Assembly (NCBI GenBank): GCA_964230605.1
Contig: CAXRIN010000046.1
Span: 46,673-110,672, forward strand
Reading direction: 5' to 3'
DNA from: GCA-002722245 sp964230605
GTDB lineage: Bacteria; Bacteroidota; Bacteroidia; Flavobacteriales_C; GCA-002722245
DNA length: 64,000 bases
Within the stretch, counting starts at the first letter, position 1, and every line of letters starts with the position of its first letter. The position numbers and the translations under genes were made by a program. Of the stretch, positions 9,299-17,323 are shown in pieces. The notes beneath the pieces are model-generated. The model did not search any database, was not told where the DNA came from, and was given only the letters and a program-made list of their open reading frames with translations.

Positions 9299-10139
9299 CT
9301 TAGTGTCCATTGTCATACCGTTTTTTAATCATGGCCGGTATATTCAAAATAGTATTGAATCAGCCCTTAATCAAACATATAATAATATTGAAGTTATTGT
9401 TGTTAATGATGGCTCAAACGAGGAGCATTCTAGTGTTCTGAAAAAAATAGTGACTAAGTACGATAATGTAAGAATTGTTTTTCAAGAAAATCAAGGGCCT
9501 TGTTCAGCAAAAAACAATGGTGTGGGGGAGGCAAATGGTGACTATATACTTTTCCTGGATTCTGATAATGAGTTATTACCACATTATGTTAAAAGTGGTA
9601 TGGAATTGTTGTTGTCAAACGAAAATGCAAAATGGGCCTTTGGAGATTTTGAATTTTTTGGAGATAAAATGGGGGTGAAAAATCAAGGGTTTGATGATAA
9701 AAGAAAAATTATTTTCTCTAGTCAAATTGACAACTGCATTTTAATTGAAAAGGAAACATTCTATAGCATAGGAAAATTTGATACTCATTTAAATAGGCTT
9801 GGGTTAGAGGATTGGGATATGATAATCTCTCTTTGCTCGAAAGGTGTACCGTTTGTGAAAATTAACAGTGTAACATTTAAGTATAGAGTAGTTGATGATT
9901 CAAGAACAAATATAGAAGCAAATAAAAATTTAGTAGAAATAAAAGCCTATTTAGCTAAAAAACACTGTAATTTCATTTTGAATAATTATGAGGATTTATT
10001 TTATGAAAAAAATAGATTGATATCTTCCGTAGATAAAAAAATAGGAAGCTTAATTTTAGCACCGTACCGATTAATCAAGAAGCTTTTTGGAGTCAGTAAG
10101 GAAGCGCTGAGAAAAATTGATGAGTTAAATAAAGGTTAA
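9291..10139 (+). CDS. Glycosyltransferase family 2 (GT-A fold)
   Basis: The start at ATG 9291 gives MPSLVSIVIPFFNHGRY, the regular GT2 opening; a TTG two codons earlier is less likely. The 282-residue enzyme has the nucleotide-binding VVNDGS segment and the metal-binding acidic motif FLDSDN, followed by the acceptor-side LGLEDWDM (the ED/ExD region). It is an inverting sugar transferase. It overlaps the previous GT4 stop by 8 bp and ends a rightward run; the next gene is on the other strand. The last ~60 residues are basic and amphipathic and may sit on the membrane. Confidence 0.85.
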   Translation: MPSLVSIVIPFFNHGRYIQNSIESALNQTYNNIEVIVVNDGSNEEHSSVLKKIVTKYDNVRIVFQENQGPCSAKNNGVGEANGDYILFLDSDNELLPHYVKSGMELLLSNENAKWAFGDFEFFGDKMGVKNQGFDDKRKIIFSSQIDNCILIEKETFYSIGKFDTHLNRLGLEDWDMIISLCSKGVPFVKINSVTFKYRVVDDSRTNIEANKNLVEIKAYLAKKHCNFILNNYEDLFYEKNRLISSVDKKIGSLILAPYRLIKKLFGVSKEALRKIDELNKG

Positions 10140-10190
10140 CCACTCTTCTTGATGTGAAATCGTTTGAGCTATTAATTTTTTCAATGTACA

Positions 10191-11225
10191 TCAAATAAAC
10201 AAAAAATCAGCGACTTGATTGTTGTTCAATTTATGAGGAATATTAGTGCCGGACAACAACTGGTCTTTGTTTTTTAGGGTTTGTTTGATTTTTTGGCAGA
10301 TTTCAAAAGGGTTATCATATGCAGAAACCATGAACTCGCTACTGATAAATTCACTTAATCCAGAGTTATTAGAGTAAAGACAGGGCACTCCAAGGCTTAA
10401 GCTTTCCAATACAACCTGTCCCCAACTTTCAGAATAAGAGCAATACAGGTTGATGTCCATACTACCCAGTAAGGCTAAAAACGCGTTTCTACTCAAACTC
10501 TCGTGTACCACAATGCTTTCATTTGGTAAAGCGTACTCAAATTCATTTGGTGCTAAAACGTGTACTATACTATTTTCAACCATAGAAGCGGCAACTACTT
10601 GAGTATGTCTGTTCTTATTGTAGGAGGAGTTTCCAAAAACGCCAATATGAATTTTCCCGTCGTTTCGTTTTTGAATTTTTAAATCCTTTGGTAAGGAGAG
10701 TTGAGGCAAAACCCTAAAAATCTTAGTCTTTGTTTGTTGTTTAAACCAATGATCCAACCCGTCCTTTACAACACCTATTTTCGATATTATACCTGAATTT
10801 GCCAATACAATTATGTTTTTCATTTGTAATTGTCTGTTTATATTTCCTGTCAACTCTGCTAAACCTCCATGGTAGATGACCCCAATTTTGATGTTGTAGT
10901 AAACCTTTAATCGGTTGATCCAGTTGAGACTGTATTGGGGTAAACCAGAAAAAATAATTGATTGGACCTGATTTTTTTTAATTGTATCGAAAAATAAATG
11001 AACTTGGTTTTCATCAAGTAAAGTTCTACTGAATTCCTGAGGCAGTATTACGGATTGTTGTGGAAACATTCCTAATGTGGCGTTTTTAATGCCCAACCAA
11101 TTTTCTCCAGTGTTCTGTGGCACGAAAACTAGGGTTGGATACTTTTTCGATAGTGCTCTAACGTTATCCAAAAATTGATCAAACTCAACTTTTGAGAATG
11201 TTGATTTTCGCCATCTTTTTAACAT
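10191..11225 (-). CDS. Glycosyltransferase, GT4-like (GT-B), isolated on the minus strand
   Basis: A 344-residue protein whose C-terminal half has YSESWGQVVLESLSLGVPCLYSNN in two pieces: an EX7E motif (ESWGQVVLE) and the following GVP turn. The N-terminal half is weakly conserved, with an HGGLAEL segment and no canonical GGxE loop. It is the only minus-strand gene between 1 and 20809. It is divergent from the ketoacyl-synthase gene across a 42-bp spacer that holds a dyad symmetry. A single inverted gene between two rightward operons suggests separate acquisition or regulation. The family is likely; specificity is unknown. Confidence 0.72.
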   Translation of the reverse strand: MLKRWRKSTFSKVEFDQFLDNVRALSKKYPTLVFVPQNTGENWLGIKNATLGMFPQQSVILPQEFSRTLLDENQVHLFFDTIKKNQVQSIIFSGLPQYSLNWINRLKVYYNIKIGVIYHGGLAELTGNINRQLQMKNIIVLANSGIISKIGVVKDGLDHWFKQQTKTKIFRVLPQLSLPKDLKIQKRNDGKIHIGVFGNSSYNKNRHTQVVAASMVENSIVHVLAPNEFEYALPNESIVVHESLSRNAFLALLGSMDINLYCSYSESWGQVVLESLSLGVPCLYSNNSGLSEFISSEFMVSAYDNPFEICQKIKQTLKNKDQLLSGTNIPHKLNNNQVADFLFI

Positions 11226-11246
11226 AGTTCGTCTTTAAGTTTTAAA

Positions 11247-11264
11247 TTTACAACAAATTGTAAA
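11247..11264. promoter_or_regulatory. Dyad symmetry in divergent spacer (possible operator)
   Basis: TTTACAA-CAAA-TTGTAAA is a perfect 7-bp inverted repeat in the 42-bp spacer between the minus-strand glycosyltransferase and the ketoacyl-synthase gene. It ends 3 bp before the ATG at 11268. Its shape fits a regulator site controlling both directions. It could also be a chance AT-rich palindrome, and no clear -7 box accompanies it. Confidence 0.35.
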
Positions 11265-11267
11265 CAA

Positions 11268-12215
11268 ATGGAGGTATATGTTGAATTCCCGGAAACTACA
11301 TTAACCAATGCTATTTTGGAAGAATGCTACGCTGAAATAGATTTCAAAAGAATAGAAAAAAAATTGGGAATTATTTCAAGAAGAGTAGTGAAGGATGAAA
11401 CGGCCCTAGATTTAGCTTTGGAAGCTTGTAGGGAGATAGATAGAGCCGATCTTGGTGAAATAGATTTTGTAATTTATTGTACTCAGTCGCCAGAATACTT
11501 TTTGCCATCAACGGCTTGTATAATACAAACAAAATTAGGTTTGAAGGATAGTTGTGGTGCTTTCGATTATAATTTAGGATGTTCAGGTTATATATATGGT
11601 TTAGCGATGGCTAAGTCGTTTATTATAAGCGGAGTTGCTTCTAAGGTACTTTTGGTTACTGCAGAGACATATACTAAATATATTCATCCTTCAGATTGGT
11701 CAAATCGAGCTATTTTTGGAGATGCTGCAACTGCATCTGTAATAGGGAAAGATGATATTGATAAAATAGGGGAATTTGATTTAGGAACAGATGGAAAAGG
11801 TGCAGAGAACCTAATTATTAAAGGGGGAGCAGGAAAAGCCAATTTTCATCAGAATTTTGAAAGAGAAAATTGCTTTTATATGAATGGTTCTGAAGTATTT
11901 AAATTTACTTTGGAGAATGTACCTATAACAGTGAATGAATGTTTAAAGAAAAATAACAAATCAATAGATGATATTGATTTTGTGATTTTTCATCAGGCAA
12001 ATGCTTACATGCTGAAGAATTTAAGAAAGAAAATAAGTGTCCCAGAGGACAAATTTTATGTAAATGTTGAAACAGTAGGAAATACTGTATCTAACACCAT
12101 TCCTGTAGCTTTGAAGGATTCACAGGATAGAGGTTTGATAAAGTCTGGCGATTGTGTACTTTTGTGTGGATTTGGAGTAGGTTACTCTTGGGGGACAACA
12201 ATAATTACAATATAA
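11268..12215 (+). CDS. 3-oxoacyl-ACP synthase III family (KASIII/FabH-like)
   Basis: A 315-residue thiolase-fold enzyme with all three KASIII catalytic residues in context: Cys105 in YNLGCSGYIYG, His242 in FHQAN and Asn272 in VGNTVSNT. Such enzymes condense an acyl-CoA starter with malonyl-ACP. The N-terminus is a little shorter than in housekeeping FabH. It is followed at 3 bp by an acyl carrier protein gene, then a ketoreductase and a GNAT transferase in a tightly packed row. I infer that it builds a short 3-oxoacyl chain on the dedicated ACP for attachment to a sugar, not for membrane lipid. Confidence 0.85.
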   Translation: MEVYVEFPETTLTNAILEECYAEIDFKRIEKKLGIISRRVVKDETALDLALEACREIDRADLGEIDFVIYCTQSPEYFLPSTACIIQTKLGLKDSCGAFDYNLGCSGYIYGLAMAKSFIISGVASKVLLVTAETYTKYIHPSDWSNRAIFGDAATASVIGKDDIDKIGEFDLGTDGKGAENLIIKGGAGKANFHQNFERENCFYMNGSEVFKFTLENVPITVNECLKKNNKSIDDIDFVIFHQANAYMLKNLRKKISVPEDKFYVNVETVGNTVSNTIPVALKDSQDRGLIKSGDCVLLCGFGVGYSWGTTIITI

Positions 12216-12218
12216 CAC

Positions 12219-12455
12219 ATGAATAAAGAATCATTTTTCAAGGAGATAGAAGAACTATTAGAGTTAGAAGGTGAATTAGAAACAAACGCTGATACTAGTA
12301 TTGAAGATATACTAGAAATTGATTCTTTAGCACATATTACACTTATTTCCTTTGTTAAGGATGAAATAGGAGTGGAGCTAAAAGCTGAAGACTTTTCTGA
12401 ATTTGAAACTCTTGCTGATTTGGTAAGCAAAATAGGTGAGGATAAATTCAATTAA
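12219..12455 (+). CDS. Acyl carrier protein
   Basis: A 78-residue, very acidic helical protein with the 4'-phosphopantetheine attachment motif EIDSLAHI; Ser36 is the modified residue. The length and charge are those of a discrete ACP. It lies between a KASIII-like synthase and a FabG-like reductase, with a 1-bp overlap to the latter (TAATG), so it is probably the private carrier of this module rather than the general fatty-acid ACP. A serine-rich antisense frame over it is only its shadow. Confidence 0.88.
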   Translation: MNKESFFKEIEELLELEGELETNADTSIEDILEIDSLAHITLISFVKDEIGVELKAEDFSEFETLADLVSKIGEDKFN

Positions 12456-13210
12456 TGCTCAGTTTTACAAATCATAAAATTTTAATAACCGGAGCTTCAT
12501 CGGGCTTAGGTAAAGCTGTGGCTGAATTATTAAATTCTTTAGGTGTTTATACCGTTTTATGCGGTAGAAATGAGGAGAAATTAAATAATATAAAAAACTT
12601 ACTAAGTGCCCCTGAAAAAGCTAATGTTTTAGTGGTTGATTTTAATGATAACGTTTCGATTAAATCATTCTTAAAAGTTAGTGTTGAAAATTCTGGTAAG
12701 TTCACAGGGTTTGTTCATTGTGCTGGAGTTGATATTACTAAGCCATATAAATTACTTAAGGAGACCGATTTTAACTTATTATATAAATTAAATATTACAA
12801 CCCCGTTTCAGTTATCTAAAGAGTTAGTGAATAAATCTTTTTTTAGTGAAAATGGAGGGAGCTTAATTTGGATGAGTTCGGTGATGGGGACTTTGGGACA
12901 GAAAGGGAAAATAGCATACACAACAAATAAAGCAGCAGTTGAAGGATTAATTAAATCTTATGCTTTAGAGTTAGCTCCCAGAAAAATAAGAGTTAATAGT
13001 GTTGCTCCTGGAATTGTAGAAACACCATTAACAAAAGATTTATTTTCTAAGTTATCTCTTGAGAGAGTTCAGGAAATTAAAAATATGCACCCTTTAGGGT
13101 TTGGAGCACCAGGTGATGTAGCGAATTTAGTTGCTTTTCTTTTAAGTGATCAATCCAAATGGATCACAGGAACTACTCATTTTATCGATGGAGGATATCA
13201 TATTCAATAA
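12455..13210 (+). CDS. Short-chain dehydrogenase/reductase, FabG-like 3-oxoacyl reductase
   Basis: A 251-residue classical SDR: cofactor motif TGASSGLG (12-19), Asn113, Ser141/142 and the catalytic Tyr155-x3-Lys159 (YTTNK). The ending HFIDGGYHIQ is typical of classical SDRs. It overlaps the ACP gene and the following GNAT gene by one base each (TAATG). In this setting the natural role is NADPH reduction of the 3-oxoacyl-ACP to a 3-hydroxyacyl-ACP. No dehydratase or enoyl reductase is nearby, so the product should stay 3-hydroxylated. Confidence 0.85.
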   Translation: MLSFTNHKILITGASSGLGKAVAELLNSLGVYTVLCGRNEEKLNNIKNLLSAPEKANVLVVDFNDNVSIKSFLKVSVENSGKFTGFVHCAGVDITKPYKLLKETDFNLLYKLNITTPFQLSKELVNKSFFSENGGSLIWMSSVMGTLGQKGKIAYTTNKAAVEGLIKSYALELAPRKIRVNSVAPGIVETPLTKDLFSKLSLERVQEIKNMHPLGFGAPGDVANLVAFLLSDQSKWITGTTHFIDGGYHIQ

Positions 13211-14154
13211 TGGAGGGGTTTGATATTGTAAAACTTTCGGATGAACATTTTAAGTTGCTATTGCCTCTTTACAGCAAAGCGTTTGGTCAATCTATGGATG
13301 AACATGAACTGAGAACGAAGTTTGATACCTTAAAGATTTGTGGAGAAAAAAATGTAGGTTTTATAGCACTGAATGAAAAAGGTGAAGCTGCAGCTTTTTA
13401 TGGTGTATTTCCTTGTTACGCTATTAAAGGTGATAATCAGGTTTTAATAGCACAGTCTGGTGATACTATGGTTGACGCAAAATACAGACGAAAGAAATTG
13501 TTTGTAAAGTTGGCGGAAACAACTTTTGAGTATTGTAGAGCTAAAAATATTAAGGCTGTTTTCGGATTTCCGAATATATATTCATTTCCAAGTTTTGTTA
13601 AAAAGTTAAAGTGGACTCATATTCATAACATTGTTAGTTATCAGTTAAGAGTTAAGTGTTTACCTTTTATTCGTATTAGAAAACTTTTTAAGTTGAAAGA
13701 AGACTTTTTTCTTAACTATCAATTAAGGTATTTAAGGAGGCAGAGTAAAAAGGTTAAAGAATACCATTCCATAAATCAAAATATTTCGAATTATACTATT
13801 AATAAAAACAAACAATTTATTGAGTATAAGGCCTACTTTGAGAAATACTTTCTGAATCTTTCCGGTGTAAATGTTTGGGTAAAACCTAATGCTATGTTTT
13901 TGCTGGTTGGGGATGTTGAAGATTGTGACGAAGTTACTTTTGTTGGCGTACTTGATGAGTTAAAAAAGATAGCTTTCAGATTAGGAATTCCGCATATTAG
14001 GATCCAAATGTCACCTGAGACAAAGTTGGAGACTATGGCTAAGAAGTATTTATATAAAATGGATAATGAATACCCTGCAGGTGGAATCTCCTTTGATAGT
14101 AACTTTAATATTCATGATTTACGTTTTGTTTTAGCTGATTACGATACTTTCTAA
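13210..14154 (+). CDS. GNAT-superfamily N-acyltransferase
   Basis: Read from the ATG at 13210 (overlapping the SDR stop as TAATG) this is a 314-residue protein. The N-terminal half has a GNAT core: a strand with MVDAKYRRKKLF, which fits the acyl-CoA/pantetheine loop, followed by a helix and the FGFPN strand. The C-terminal ~150 residues are less conserved. It closes the KASIII-ACP-SDR row, so the likely role is transfer of the acyl chain made there to an amino group on a nucleotide sugar. Simple acetylation from acetyl-CoA is the alternative. Confidence 0.72.
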   Translation: MEGFDIVKLSDEHFKLLLPLYSKAFGQSMDEHELRTKFDTLKICGEKNVGFIALNEKGEAAAFYGVFPCYAIKGDNQVLIAQSGDTMVDAKYRRKKLFVKLAETTFEYCRAKNIKAVFGFPNIYSFPSFVKKLKWTHIHNIVSYQLRVKCLPFIRIRKLFKLKEDFFLNYQLRYLRRQSKKVKEYHSINQNISNYTINKNKQFIEYKAYFEKYFLNLSGVNVWVKPNAMFLLVGDVEDCDEVTFVGVLDELKKIAFRLGIPHIRIQMSPETKLETMAKKYLYKMDNEYPAGGISFDSNFNIHDLRFVLADYDTF

Positions 14155-15173
14155 TGTTACATAAAATCTTAATATCCCTTTTTTATCGTTTCCCTTTTCT
14201 AACTAAAAAAATTTTAAGAGGGAAAGGTTTTGTGTTTATGTTGCACCGAGTGCTACCTGCTGAAGAAAGGGGTTACGAATGGAATAAAAGTTTGGCGATT
14301 TCACCTGAAGCTTTAGAAAAATGGGTGAGCTTTTTCAAACAAAAAGGGTTTGATGTTGTCTCTATGGATGAAGTTTACAGGCGAGTGAGGAGTAAGAAAT
14401 CCAAGCCTTTTGTGGCATTTACAATGGATGATGGGTACAAGGATAATTTGACTTATGGTTTGCCAATCCTTGAGAAGTTGAATATTCCTTGCACGATTTA
14501 TGTTGCCAATTGCTTTCCCAATAATCAAGCGATTTATTGGTGGTATTTTTTAGAAGAGTACATCAATGAGAATTCTAAAATAGACTTGACCCCACTTGGG
14601 ATTAGTTATTCTTCCCACATTAGTGATGAGAACAAAAAAAGCGTTTACGATGAGGTGAGAGAGTTATTGAGAAAGTCCACCTACGCGGTACATAAAAAAT
14701 TTGCCCTTGAAATTTGTGGTATCCAAGACCTCAATGCTTTGAACAATCGATTCAATTTGACTTGGGAGGAAGTACAGCAACTTTCGGAACACTCATTGAT
14801 TACCATTGGTGGACATACTAAAAGTCATGTTAGTTTGGCAAATCAAACCAAAGAAAGCGCTAATACCGAAATCCAATTGGGAACAGAAGAATTGGAAAAA
14901 AAACTCAGTCAATCTATTCGCCACTTTGCTTATCCTTATGGTTCTTTAGATGATGTTAGTAATTCACTTTTCGACCCATTGGCGCAATCAGGCTACCAAA
15001 CAGCTGTTTTAAACCATCCTGGAAGTATATTTTATGATGGCTCAAATCATCTTTTTCAAATTCCAAGAATGGGTTTATCGGATGAAACCTCTAGGGAAAG
15101 ATTGAGTGAATTGATGGAAGGAAAACTTCATCTTAATTTCAATGGGGTTAAGAAGAGAATTATAAGTGGTTAA
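14154..15173 (+). CDS. Polysaccharide deacetylase family protein (NodB/CE4 domain)
   Basis: A 339-residue protein with NodB-homology motif 1 as FTMDDGYKDN (metal and base aspartates Asp92/Asp93) and motif 2 as GGHTKSHVSL (His221, His225). A later AYPYG segment fits motif 3. These enzymes remove N- or O-acetyl groups from glycans with a divalent metal. The N-terminus has one short hydrophobic stretch but no convincing cleavable signal. The gene overlaps the GNAT stop by one base, so acylation and deacylation functions share a transcript. One possibility is that deacetylation frees the amine that the GNAT enzyme then acylates. Confidence 0.83.
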   Translation: MLHKILISLFYRFPFLTKKILRGKGFVFMLHRVLPAEERGYEWNKSLAISPEALEKWVSFFKQKGFDVVSMDEVYRRVRSKKSKPFVAFTMDDGYKDNLTYGLPILEKLNIPCTIYVANCFPNNQAIYWWYFLEEYINENSKIDLTPLGISYSSHISDENKKSVYDEVRELLRKSTYAVHKKFALEICGIQDLNALNNRFNLTWEEVQQLSEHSLITIGGHTKSHVSLANQTKESANTEIQLGTEELEKKLSQSIRHFAYPYGSLDDVSNSLFDPLAQSGYQTAVLNHPGSIFYDGSNHLFQIPRMGLSDETSRERLSELMEGKLHLNFNGVKKRIISG

Positions 15174-15230
15174 ATGCAACATTTTATTAATAAGCATATT
15201 TGATATAACTTCGCAGTCAATTTCACAAAC

Positions 15231-16190
15231 ATGGCGGAAATAGAATTATCTATTATAATAGTAAATTATAAAACACCAGAGTTAACCTCAAAATGCATTC
15301 AATCCATTTTTGAAAATACTAGAGATCTAACTTTTGAAATTATTCTAGTAGATAACAATTCACAGGATGGGTCAAAAGATTTCATTCTCAGTGATTGTCC
15401 CAATATCTCATGGGTTCAAATGGATGATAATGCGGGGACTTCAAGAGGTTACAATGCAGGCGTTAAAAGTGCTAAAGGGAAGTATGTTTTAATTCTTAAT
15501 TCCGATACAGAATTAAGGGATAATGCCATAAAGAATTCATTGGATTTTCATAAAAAGAAAGAGTCTGAATGTAAAGTAGGTTTAACCAGTTGTCAAATAA
15601 AAGGTTTTGATGGGGTCATTCAATATAATTCTAATCCTAACTTCCCTTCTGTTAAAAAATATCTAGCTAAGCATCCAGTATTGTATAAGTTTGGTGCAAG
15701 GGCGCCAAAGAATTTATCAAATGAAGAGAAATTAACCTTGCACAAATCCAATCATGAGACATCTTGGATTGGTATTGCTTTTGGTATTATAAATAAGGAA
15801 ATATTTGATAAAGAGGGATTGTATTTTGATGAAGATATTTTTATGTACTCTGATGAAGTGGAGTGGTGCTACCGTTTAAAGCAATTAGGGTATAGACATT
15901 TCTTTACAGCTGATTACACAATTTACCATGTTAACTCTGGAAGTTCTGTAACCAATGAGTGGAGGTATGGTCAAATATTCCTCTCTGAATTAATTTACTT
16001 CTATAAAGTTAAAGGTAAGTTTTACTATAACCTGATTCTTCGGTCATTGAAATATTTTTTTAAGAAGGACAAAACAACAGCTAATCAAATCGAAATAGAT
16101 GTTGTAAAACGTTATGGGAACAGAATTAAAGAAGAATATCAACCAAAAGTGAGTTCAGGTAAGACATACTTAAAATATGAGCTAAAATGA
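15231..16190 (+). CDS. Glycosyltransferase family 2, rhamnosyltransferase-like
   Basis: A 319-residue GT-A enzyme opening with ELSIIIVNYKTPELT, with a VDNNSQDGS donor loop and the acidic LILNSDTEL motif in place of a plain DxD. This layout is that of the WbbL/RfbF type rhamnosyltransferases, though sugar specificity cannot be fixed from sequence. The acceptor-side motif SDEVEWCYR is clear. The upstream 57-bp gap has a TAACTTCG element at 15206-15213 resembling a -7 box. The end overlaps the epimerase gene by 4 bp (ATGA). Confidence 0.82.
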   Translation: MAEIELSIIIVNYKTPELTSKCIQSIFENTRDLTFEIILVDNNSQDGSKDFILSDCPNISWVQMDDNAGTSRGYNAGVKSAKGKYVLILNSDTELRDNAIKNSLDFHKKKESECKVGLTSCQIKGFDGVIQYNSNPNFPSVKKYLAKHPVLYKFGARAPKNLSNEEKLTLHKSNHETSWIGIAFGIINKEIFDKEGLYFDEDIFMYSDEVEWCYRLKQLGYRHFFTADYTIYHVNSGSSVTNEWRYGQIFLSELIYFYKVKGKFYYNLILRSLKYFFKKDKTTANQIEIDVVKRYGNRIKEEYQPKVSSGKTYLKYELK

Positions 16191-17317
16191 AAAAAGTTTT
16201 AATTACAGGAGGTGCAGGGTTTATTGGGTCACATTTGGTGAACAAGATTCATAATGATTATGATATAGTTGTTTTGGATAATTTAAATCCGCAAATTCAT
16301 GGAAAGGATAAAGATTCATATACCTACAATTCAATAAAAGGCAAATGCGAGTTTTTTGAAGGTGATGTAAGGGATGAGTCTACCTTAAAAAGCCTCTTGA
16401 AGAACACTGATGTTTTGATTCATTTAGCTGCAGAAACAGGTACTGGTCAATCAATGTATGAGAATGCAAGATATGTTGAAGCAAATTGCTTAAGTACTTC
16501 CTATATTGCAGATTTTTTAGGGTCAAAAGAAAGCAAAATAAAGAAGGTAATTGTAGCTTCTTCGAGATCAATTTATGGCGAGGGAAAGTACAGGAGCAAA
16601 GAATTAGGAATAGTGTATCCAGACTCTCGTGAGGAAAAAGATATGGCTAATGGGGTGTTCGACTGTTTATGTCCGGTAAGCAGGGAGCCATTAGAGGTTT
16701 TGCCAACATCCGAGGACTCAAGAATTCACCCTATTTCAACCTATGGACTAACCAAGTTTTTTCAAGAGAATATTTTAGAGTCTACTTGTAACGCTTTGGG
16801 TGTAGATTTTGTAGGTTTAAGATTTCAAAATGTTTATGGTGTAGGTCAGTCTTTATCGAATCCTTATACTGGAATAATCTCAATTTTCTCAACAAGATTC
16901 AGAAAAGGGAAAGGAGTAAATATTTTTGAAGATGGAAAAGAATCACGTGATTTTGTTTACATTGATGATGTAATTTCTTCTCTTGTAAGTTCAATAGAAT
17001 ATAAAGGAAAAAGTAGTCTTATTTTAAATGTAGGAAGTGGTGAAATGACTACTGTCCTTCAGATTGCAGAAATATTAAAAGATAATATAAATCCTAACGT
17101 TTCTATTGAAATATCCGGAGCTTTTAGAAAAGGGGATATTCGTCATAACTATGCAGACCTTACTTTAATTAAGAAGGAATTTGGTTTTAAACCAACAGTT
17201 TCGATTAAAGATGGGCTTCGTAGGTTCTGTGATTGGATGTTGAATGAAGAGGAAGGAGAGGACAAATACGAAAAATCATTAAAAGAGTTAAAAGAAAAGA
17301 ACTTGTTAAGTAAATAG
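16187..17317 (+). CDS. Extended SDR nucleotide-sugar epimerase/dehydratase, with a cysteine-containing insert
   Basis: A 376-residue extended SDR: GGAGFIGSH (8-16) binds NAD and Tyr186-x3-Lys190 (STYGLTK) is the catalytic pair. Between the SSRSIYGEG strand and the active site is an unusual insert (about 133-178) with FDCLCPVS (Cys160, Cys162). Inserts of this kind occur in some dTDP-rhamnose 4-epimerase-like enzymes, so a dTDP-6-deoxysugar substrate is plausible. Next to a rhamnosyltransferase-like GT2, overlapping it by 4 bp, it probably supplies that enzyme's donor. The family is certain, the substrate tentative. Confidence 0.8.
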   Translation: MKKVLITGGAGFIGSHLVNKIHNDYDIVVLDNLNPQIHGKDKDSYTYNSIKGKCEFFEGDVRDESTLKSLLKNTDVLIHLAAETGTGQSMYENARYVEANCLSTSYIADFLGSKESKIKKVIVASSRSIYGEGKYRSKELGIVYPDSREEKDMANGVFDCLCPVSREPLEVLPTSEDSRIHPISTYGLTKFFQENILESTCNALGVDFVGLRFQNVYGVGQSLSNPYTGIISIFSTRFRKGKGVNIFEDGKESRDFVYIDDVISSLVSSIEYKGKSSLILNVGSGEMTTVLQIAEILKDNINPNVSIEISGAFRKGDIRHNYADLTLIKKEFGFKPTVSIKDGLRRFCDWMLNEEEGEDKYEKSLKELKEKNLLSK

Positions 17318-17323
17318 TGCTTT

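Noticed and set aside
12182..12451. Serine-rich frame antisense to the ACP gene
   Set aside because: It is the complement of an acidic, well-conserved ACP; no start signal or known domain.
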